DNA of 64,000 nucleotides from Lumbricus terrestris (taxonomy: Eukaryota; Annelida; Clitellata; Crassiclitellata; Lumbricidae). Numbering within the stretch: position 1 is the first letter of the stretch; each line of letters begins with the position of its first letter. Below are positions 55,979 through 64,000 of the stretch, piece by piece. The notes beneath the pieces were generated by a model. It was given only the letters and a program-made list of their open reading frames with translations, was not told the origin of the DNA and made no database searches. A program made the translations under genes and the position numbers. Where the stretch lies: the NCBI GenBank assembly GCA_949752735.1, contig OX457047.1:19834372-19898371 (forward strand), read 5' to 3'.

Positions 55979-56010
55979 GGGTGGGGGGGGTGGGGGGGTG
56001 GGAGGGGAAG
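55979..56010. repeat. G-rich run
   Basis: ggggtggggggggtggggggg tgggaggggaag: four or more G-runs, a strong G-quadruplex candidate on the plus strand. Confidence 0.85.
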
Positions 56011-56039
56011 AGATTTATGACGCCAATGACAGATCTTTC

Positions 56040-56330
56040 GGTGTCAAAGTGGTTGAGAGACCCAATCTAATTTAATCTTGTCTAAGGGCGTCGCTCCGTG
56101 GTTGCTATGGCAATGGACGCAGGGTGCATCAGGAAGGAGTGCGACGAGGAAGAAGACGAGTGCAGAAGCGGGACGATTGATTGTCGTCGTGGTCACATGC
56201 GATGCGATCTGCAGAACTGGACCGCTGCTGCTGCTGTGCCTGGTAGGAATTGTTGAAGCGAGTGAAGGAAAGTGACACGATGCGATGGGACGGACAGCGG
56301 AGTTGAGCAGAAGATAAAGCACGGGTAAAA
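56040..56330. promoter_or_regulatory. CpG-richer block with X-box-like site (possible promoter)
   Basis: Raised CpG, an X-box near-match gttgctatggcaa (56101-56113) and a CTG repeat (56223-56237). No exon could be defined on either strand. If DLG has an additional upstream exon or promoter, this is one of two candidate places; the other is at 61.0-61.3 kb. Confidence 0.3.
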
Positions 56331-56509
56331 ATAACGGACGAAAAATCTGTGATATCTGTAGAGTCGGTGTGTTGATGAATGCATGATCACTGATTGAGTC
56401 CTAATCAGTGCTGCTCCGTATCATAACACCACACTGACGACACTGACCATGGTGATCGTACTGGACAGACGTTTTGCCAAAACAGAAGCTATTCATAATG
56501 ATAATATTC

Positions 56510-56568
56510 TCTCTATTCAACAATCCGGTTGACAGACCGCAACCGGTTACAGTGTACAATTATGCAGT
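56510..56568 (-). repeat. Dispersed repeat 'GTACACTGTAACCGGTTGCGGTCTGTCAA'
   Basis: aacaatccggttgacagaccgcaaccggttacagtgtacaattat. Relatives in plus at 58885-58945 and 62655-62720. Probably the 3' part of a SINE. Confidence 0.65.
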
Positions 56569-56999
56569 CTAAACAATTCACAAGAACGGAGATCACAGAA
56601 TACACAAATCTTAACAATACTAACTGAAGAGACAGAATAAACAAATCTTAACAATATTAACTGAACAGACAGCCTGCAATATATATGGCGCTAATAGCAG
56701 CCTACAAAGCAAATCCGCCCAACAGGGGCTCGAACTCACTACCTCTCGCACTCTTGGCCAGCGTGTTTCCACTAGCTTACTCTACCGGGCCCCTCAACTC
56801 TGGGATGTTGAGAATTAGTGAAGACGAAGTGGAAGAGACTTTTTTCGAACAACTCAAAATAAGCAATGCCGTCAGTGTAACTCAATCCATGAAGTACTTA
56901 CTTATGGAAGAGTGTCCATAATAACGGATGATTCGCAAATGTGCAAAGAAGTTGGCCAGTTCCGTTTTAATAAAGATAGTTTTCCATGGAAGACAATTC

Positions 57000-57650
57000 C
57001 GGTTATGTGTGTATCGCAAGAATTTCATTATGTATATAGCTGACAACAGACCCATCATGCACTGCTCTTAGTTTATCGATGCTTCTTGAGTTAATAGCAT
57101 GGGCAGCGTAGAACATTCTGGCTGCATATGCAGTGTGACCATGGAAGCAAACGACTCCATTTGGTGATGCAACTGGGCGACATTCCGGAGTGTGCACACA
57201 GGTTCTGTAGCTTGCCTGACACACGTTTGAGTTGTAAAAAACGTTTAATGGCTACGTCGGTAAAATTTGATGAAAGCAAGGCACACAAAGACAGCCAGAA
57301 ACCTGGAAACTAAGGAAAGTCAGTTGTCAGTAGCATAGGAATTTCGTATCAAATGTGGATTGACAATTTCTCTCTCTGCCATCGTAAAACGTTAGATTTT
57401 AGTACAATGTGTCTGAAACTTGGAGTTACCTTAACCGAATGGTTACTGAGGTACTACAGTATGTAAAATCCATCTTTGTCATCAACAACTAGTAAACTAC
57501 CAATAGCACATTCAGCCAGATTTGACGACACATGTGAATTTCTCTGATATGTGCATTTAAGTATGATGGCGCATAGGTTCAAGGCAGTCCCAGTGCTGTG
57601 CACATAAGTAGCATTAACCAGTTGCTCTAGACCTATCTTTTTAGCCATGG
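57000..57650. other. No gene assigned; two overlapping frames noted
   Basis: Minus frames at 57003-57288 read CFHGHTAYAARMFYAAHAIN in one phase and LPWSHCICSQNVLRC in another. Neither is recognised, neither has splice sites that extend it, and no conserved motif was found. Confidence 0.3.
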
Positions 57651-57715
57651 CTGGAGCGCCTCTGAGTATGCTTCTTGAAGAGCGCTATATATAAATTTTC
57701 GAAATGAATGAATCA
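57648..57715 (+). repeat. SINE 3' tail fragment with (GAAT)
   Basis: catggctggagcgcctctgagtatgcttcttgaagagcgctatatataaat then aatgaatgaatc. Confidence 0.75.
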
Positions 57716-58724
57716 ACTGCACCATCATGTGAGAAATCCAACTGAATTGTCATCCCTTCTGTGCCCTTTGTTGCCTGAATTCCAGATTGATTTTTCACTT
57801 GTATTTTGTTGTGTATCTGTTGGATGTACATGTATACTTGTATAGCCTCACAAAGGTTTCAATAAATGAAAAGCAAACAAAAAAGAAAGAGAACGAATTT
57901 TATCGATCATTACTCAACAATAGTACAGCTTCCGGAACAGTCATAAATGATGACATCAATAGGTTAAACCCCTTAAGGAACACGTCATTCCGATATATAG
58001 GTCACCTTTGGACATGCGTTAAATCATTCGATGTTTCAATGATTGTAACATTGTACAACTCATGATCACTACAATGTTTACAAACCGTAGAGAAAATCAT
58101 TTCATGAAGATGTGACTTTGACATCATCACAGAGTCAGATCATCAGCACACTAAACAATGGCAGAAGAAGTCAGCAGCAAAACCTGGAACACTGGTAATT
58201 AAAGCAAACCTCTAAAATCCAATGAAGATGAGTGCTATATAGCATGCTACAGAAAACCAAAGCATCGTGTGTGGCTAAAACGGCAGAATCCATTAAACAT
58301 TACCTGGAAAATTATAGTAACTACAGGACAGTCATTGGTGGCATTGTGGCACCCAAGTAACAAATGAGTCTCTGGGTAGCCGCAGTAAATACTCAATTCA
58401 AGGCTTTGAATAGCACCAAAATTTTGTTAGTTGGGGCTTCAGCTTGCCTACCCTGAAGACCTGACCGATACAGCAAAACATTCATCATTTATGCTGCCAA
58501 AGGTCCACAGTGGTCATTATTTAACATATTCTGCAGTCCAGTAAAGAGTGGGCTGAAACACGCCATTGGTATGGGAACGGACGACACACGTGGTGACAAT
58601 ACATAATCTGGAAAACAAATACAGATGCCTTCGTAATACTGGAGGTGGGAGTAAAATGACCCTTCAGTTAAACAACCATGCTGTATAGATACAGCTCATG
58701 GTCTAATAATAATTGAGGGGAGGC

Positions 58725-58950
58725 GCATTGGTGAACACACTGGCATGGAGATCAGAGAAGTTGAGTTCGATTCCGGAAGCCCCCCCCCCCCCCCGTAGGA
58801 TAGACGTGCCTTTTAAGCTGCTGTTAGTGCTGTTGTATTGCAGGCTGTCTGTTCTGTTACTATAGTCAAGATTGATGTCAATTAAGATAACTGCACAACT
58901 GTATACTGCAATCGGTTGCGGTCTGTCATCAGGATTGTTGAAGAAACGAA
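58725..58950 (+). mobile_element. Second tRNA-like SINE family (candidate)
   Basis: gaggggaggcgcattggtgaacacactggcatggagatc..gagttcgattccgg has a B-box-like GTTCGATTCC about 50 bp after an A-box-like start. After a C15 tract comes the tail 'actgtatactgcaatcggttgcggtctgtcatc', shared with 56510 and 62655. Confidence 0.55.
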
Positions 58951-59009
58951 AATTATAATAATTCAAGTTAAAATATTTAGCAACTGATGCAAGGCACCTT
59001 CGCATCTAC

Positions 59010-60425
59010 GGTACTTGGAAAAATCTGGTTCACATACAGGAGTGATCCAGGAATGACTGCCAGTATAAGGTCTGGGTAGAGTGTCAGTGGGGTTCATGGC
59101 AGAAGTCCTCATTTATCAGGATTCAGTAGCAAACACCTTGTGATGAGAAGGATTTTTTCAAAATATGTCATTCTGGTTTTTTACATGCATCATTCATTGC
59201 CTTTTAAATTGTTACAGGTTGAAACACAGAAGTTTTGAAAATGAATAAAGATCATATACACCCACATATGAACTGAATTGATGCAGATACTTTCACAATT
59301 CTAGATCACTACCAAAAACGGTTCAAATCAAATGATGATGACAAATAACTGTTTCACCAAAGGGCCTAATGTAATTAAATTAATTCAATAATTTTTACAT
59401 TTCGCAGACATTTAGCCAACAGTCCAAATTTCATGCACAGCTACAGCCTGTTGAGAGCTTGCATATAGATGTAACTTAAAATGGCATCAATTCTAATTTT
59501 CAGGTCTGAGTACACAAAAAAGGTATACATGTACAGAAAATCCATTTTCACAGACTCCTCTTTCCCTTCACCTATTAACGTTCCTGAACAAAAGTCCCAC
59601 ACAAAAATGATAAAGTATCAGAAACAATTCTCACAAACAAACTAACACAGTCAAATGGAGTCTGTAGAAGACCGGTCCAATTTTTTATTCATTCATTCAT
59701 TTTTAATCCAAAACTCAACGACATCTCACGAAAACATTGGCCGCTAACATCTTTAATGCTAATAATTGCGTTTCAGTTCTTTTTTCACATATCCTTTGAT
59801 ATATGTCTGGTTAAGGTTGTTTGGGGTTACACGAAGTGTCCTGATGCGTGCTGCTGTCACATTTTACTTGGATAACGATTAGTTTGAATGATGTATACAA
59901 GTGACTATTCTTCATTTTTCTCTTATAAATCTGTCTTTCAGAAATAATTTTCCTTCTTCAGTTGATTTGGCCTGTTGCCAAGTTCGTAGAATTAATTGGT
60001 ACACAGAATCTTTCAATAACATTTTTTCTATGATACTTCAATAATCATTGTCAATGAAATGGTTTCTCGTAGCTGCGCCTCAAGTCATGTTGGCTTTAAG
60101 GCTCTTTCAATGACATAATAGGTTCTTTTTCCTGTATGTATACACTTTTCTGGACATTTCTCTCGACATTTACAAACAAAAGCAAACACGAAATAAACAT
60201 ATAATTACAGAGGTCAACAAAGCACAGAACTTTCAGTGTTTCATTCATTCAAAACGAACTTTAAATACGAGCAAATATTCAGCAGTCGGATGGATTTCAT
60301 TGAAAAACTCGTCTGCCTCTACCAAACACAGAATAAGTCGTGAAAACGTTCGCAACAAATAGGTAGCAGTGGTAAACGACATCATTTAAGCAGCTCATTG
60401 ATAAACAAACACGCGTAGAGTTGAA
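59010..60425. other. No feature recognised
   Basis: AT-rich unique sequence with short (ATTC) at 59690-59700. No frame resembles a protein and no repeats with recognisable ends were found. Confidence 0.5.
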
Positions 60426-60429
60426 ATGT

Positions 60430-60545
60430 AACTCCGCCACTGGTTGCACTCTGCCAGTGTCAGTCCCAAGCCTGGATAAAGGAGGAGGGCGTCGCTAATG
60501 GTCTTTGTTACCACACAGTGACGTTAAACTGCAAATACGACGACG
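60430..60545 (+). repeat. Dispersed repeat of the 'CCAGTCCCAAGCCTG' family
   Basis: ctccgccactggttgcactctgccagtgtcagtcccaagcctgg then ggaggagggcgtcgctaatggtctttgttaccacac; best preserved of three copies. Confidence 0.8.
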
Positions 60546-60586
60546 ACACATAATGTGAATGATGATGATGAGCTCTCTGTCCCAAG

Positions 60587-60770
60587 GCAGGTTCATTGGT
60601 CTTATGCCCTGGAATGAGATGAGTGAGGTGGTTTCTCATTGCGTTCCCCACAGACAATTGTGGGTGATCAACTTGTCCAAGGCCGCTACACCGTCTCTCG
60701 AGTTAGATTCGAACCTGCAACCCTTCGGTCACAAGGTACCGAACGCACCGCTACACCACCGCATCCCCAC
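60587..60770 (-). mobile_element. tRNA-derived SINE, 5' half
   Basis: ccaaggccgctacaccgtctctcgagttagattcgaacctgcaacccttcggtcac..cgctacaccaccgcatcccc: reverse orientation, head and B box like 55127. Body diverged. Confidence 0.75.
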
Positions 60771-61312
60771 AACGCACATATCTCGCCTAACATTCGAACG
60801 CCGGATTTATCGAACTGTTGACGTTGTTCCCTTGAACTCCGATACAACGTATCCAAAATAAATACACCGTCACCGAAAGCTGGTCGGGTAAATAAACCGA
60901 AAGCAAACCGACGAAACGAACACGCTCACAGCTCAGGAGGTTCAACGGAGGAACGGGAAAGTCATCAAAGCACACCTTGAATTATGTGGACATTAAAAAT
61001 CGGGTTTTAGTGTAACAGACCTATCGTGTTCGTACACCTACGGATGGACGACGACAGCCGAGTTCTAGTTTTACTCGACGCAGCGTATCAACGAAAGCCA
61101 AGACGCAGCAGCACGCCAAGTCAATTACTCGAGTGACGACGACGCAGCAGTCTACAGTCCTGCCAGCTATTATCCCTCTCTGCAGACACCACCACCACCG
61201 CGGCCGAGATGCCACTCTTGTTGTGCAAGCAAGCAATCTCTGTTTTCTGCTGCAGCAGCACCAGCGCAGTCAATACGCAGACTGAGTGAACAATTCACCA
61301 TCACAAACTCAT

Positions 61313-61820
<508 letters not shown>

Positions 61821-62239
61821 CAAACCGGACGACACACCATTAGCCATCGATAGCTTTCTCCAAGCATGATCGACTGTCAAGACAGTTTCATTAGCCACTG
61901 CGTCGTTGTCGTCGTTGTTGTTGCAATCTCGTTGTTCGTCTGATCATTAACGGTGATCGGCCAGTGAAGCCCGCCTCAGGCTGAACGTGTAAGACGAAGC
62001 AGCAGAAATTGCCAGTGGACAACATCAGAGTTTTCCAGCATGCGAAATGGCAGCATTAGCGCTAACACAATATTGCAAGGTGCTGCCTCGGTTGGGATGA
62101 TGGTTTAGCCTGCCCGCCATCTTAGTAATGCGGCAAAAACCCTGACGGCTGAAGTCTTAGAAGCGCAGGCAGGAAATGCCACAACAGTGTCAACAGAGAA
62201 TGTTGCAGCACAGCAAAAGCAGAACACTTAAATGTCAAT

Positions 62240-62363
62240 ATATACGTACATACATACATACATACATACATACATACATACATTCACATACATACATACA
62301 TACATACATACATACATTCACATACATACATACATACATACATGCATGCATGCATGCATGCAT

Positions 62364-62434
<71 letters not shown>

Positions 62435-62470
62435 CATACACACATACATACATATATACATACATACATG
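62240..62470. repeat. (TACA)n, (TGCA)n, (CGCA)n microsatellite
   Basis: TACA units give way to ATGC, then 18 or so ACGC units, then (AC)n: CpG-rich in the middle, so a single microsatellite with a successive change of unit. Confidence 0.97.
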
Positions 62471-63429
62471 CATACATTTCATTTCAATTTCATGCATCAT
62501 GCCCTATCGATTCAATTCAATTCCAATAATTGATTGATCCTCTTACTCTTATTTTATTTCAATTTTTGTCTGTCTCAATATACCAGGTTATGGTCTGTAC
62601 TTTGTCGACTTGCTTTTGCTCATTAAACATATATTGCGTCCTTATGAATTATTTCAATTGCATAATTGTACACTGTAACTGATTGCGATCTGTCAATTTG
62701 ATTGTTTAAATAAATGATATTATTATCATTATATATCAATACTAAACCAATAACAGTATGGGTAGAAACTGGCATTGAAACAGGCATCAAAGTATTTTAC
62801 TAGTCAGACGGTATAAGGATGCTGCTGCAGCCATGGTTGGGAATTTTTCATCAGGTCGTAATATGCTTCTCACATCTTTGCATTTTAACTGAAAGATAAG
62901 ACAAGTCCTGGAATTGCATCTCTGAAGACTAATTACAACAGAGACTTAATAATAACATAGCAATAATAGCATGGGTTTTAAGTCTTAGAACCACTGCAAA
63001 TACTTGCAATGTCTAGTAACCCATTTAGGCAGATGATCGACCACTCTGCATGCCAGATCTTACTAAACATCAGCAGATAAATGCTAAACGTCATGCCAAT
63101 TAATAATAGCAATTCTGCATCTATAAGAAATTACTCCAGGTCCTTACAAAGTAACTATAGCTGCATTGAGAGGCACTAACCCAAACCCTTCACATCATTA
63201 TACCTAGCACTGGGAAACCACTCGTGTACAGTGCCCACCGAGCACAAACAATTTGATTTATTTCAACGGCAACATCTTGCCGTACAAGTCTGCCCATCTC
63301 AGCCTAAGTGGGAAGCACGCAAACTGCCACAGCAGACGTACCACAGCCTTGAGTCAACATCACCATCACTGCCACGACAACCAACCGTCATGAATGACGG
63401 AGTACCGGTTCGCTACCTTGTCTGAATGG

Positions 63430-63890
63430 GTCAATATTGCGTCCATTAGGTGGAGTGGTGCTTATCGTAGATGTCGAACAAGGTCTCTTTTCCATGGACG
63501 ACATCAATGCCAGTGTCAACAACATTAGATGCCGACGACAAGAAAACGAATAACGGTTACGGTCTAAAAAGAACGCAGCGCCGTCGCATAAGCATAAATC
63601 ATCCGCGCCAGAAATTCCAGTTGGCTACGAGCGTTTTTCAAATTTCCGCTTCCAGCGTAACGCTGCATCCTCCGGGCAGGAATGGCTTGGAGACTCCCGG
63701 AAACCGCTTCGTTCCTGCGTTCCGATAATATTGGGAGATCATCCCTCCCCACGCCCAGAGGGAAGGAACAAAGGCGCTGGTATGCACGAGGCATACAAAA
63801 GCAGGGCTTGTAGCAATCGGCGTGTAGCGCGCGGTTGAGGAAAATAAGGCCACCGAACGGAGTTGAGAGCATGACATTTCCTCTTTTCAT
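63430..63890. other. CpG-richer unique sequence, gene not assigned
   Basis: Open frames exist on both strands (plus 63471-63728; minus 63564-63890 with NARSQLEFLARMIYAYATAL), but neither matches a family I know. Composition differs from the AT-rich surroundings, so a first exon or promoter of a gene to the right is possible. Confidence 0.3.
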
Positions 63891-64000
63891 TTAACCTTAT
63901 CAGAATATCAGTAGACTCTCGAGCTCTTTGTATAAGAACTGCCACTCTAGATTCAACTGGCGATAGACATGTTGGCTTGAATTTTAAATATAAAATGCAA

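Noticed and set aside
63564..63890. Contaminating bacterial gene at the right end
   Set aside because: GC content and wording looked bacterial at first, but no ribosome-binding site, neighbour gene or known protein motif supports it, and it grades into ordinary animal sequence.

Overview
This is a metazoan genomic window: spliced genes with long introns, abundant microsatellites, tRNA-derived SINEs and many short DNA-transposon relics. The frequent 'taggcctac' words, high repeat load and one-copy-style AP-2 and Discs-large genes fit a marine invertebrate, perhaps an echinoderm-like deuterostome, but the sequence alone does not settle the taxon. No bacterial, organellar or viral gene set is present.

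Layout. (1) Positions 1 to about 7 kb hold five internal coding exons of an AP-2 transcription factor (TFAP2) on the minus strand: transactivation domain at 6232-6727, then basic and start of the dimerisation/DNA-binding region down to 202. The last exon lies left of the window and the first exon was not found. (2) 7-20.5 kb has no confident gene. It holds tandem hAT MITEs, a 777-bp foldback element inside a (TACA)n tract, GA, CAGG and TAA satellites, a nested hAT-in-hAT and one unexplained coding-like segment at 15.1-15.4 kb. (3) 20.5-51.3 kb holds a Discs-large (DLG/SAP97/PSD-95 type) MAGUK gene on the minus strand. I could trace 21 phase-compatible exons adding to 2265 nt (754 codons plus stop), covering PDZ1, PDZ2, a Gln-rich linker, PDZ3, SH3, HOOK and guanylate-kinase-like domains. 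Upstream exons (L27 or palmitoylated N-terminus) were not identified. (4) 51.3-64 kb holds minisatellites, an RFX X-box palindrome, a 767-bp Mutator-like element carrying a nested SINE, a 500-bp (CAT/CAC)n tract and CpG-richer sequence at the right end, with no gene I can name.

The two genes are not an operon and need not act together: TFAP2 is a nuclear regulator of ectoderm and neural-crest-like programmes, DLG is a cortical scaffold for junctions and synapses. The most unusual feature is how the DLG gene's splice sites are built into repeats. The PDZ2 acceptor is the end unit of an eight-copy 32-bp array, the PDZ1 donor is the end unit of a seven-copy 19-bp array, the Q-rich exon's donor sits in a perfect 18-bp inverted repeat formed around a SINE, one donor is the start of a (GT)n tract and another is followed at once by about 400 nt of (GGT)n. 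Several of these arrays would give an immediate in-frame stop if a neighbouring copy were used.

At least nine elements have exact 8-bp target duplications with 5'-YARNG ends, which marks a very active hAT history. One 9-bp duplication marks a Mutator-type element and one TA duplication a Tc1/mariner-type foldback.
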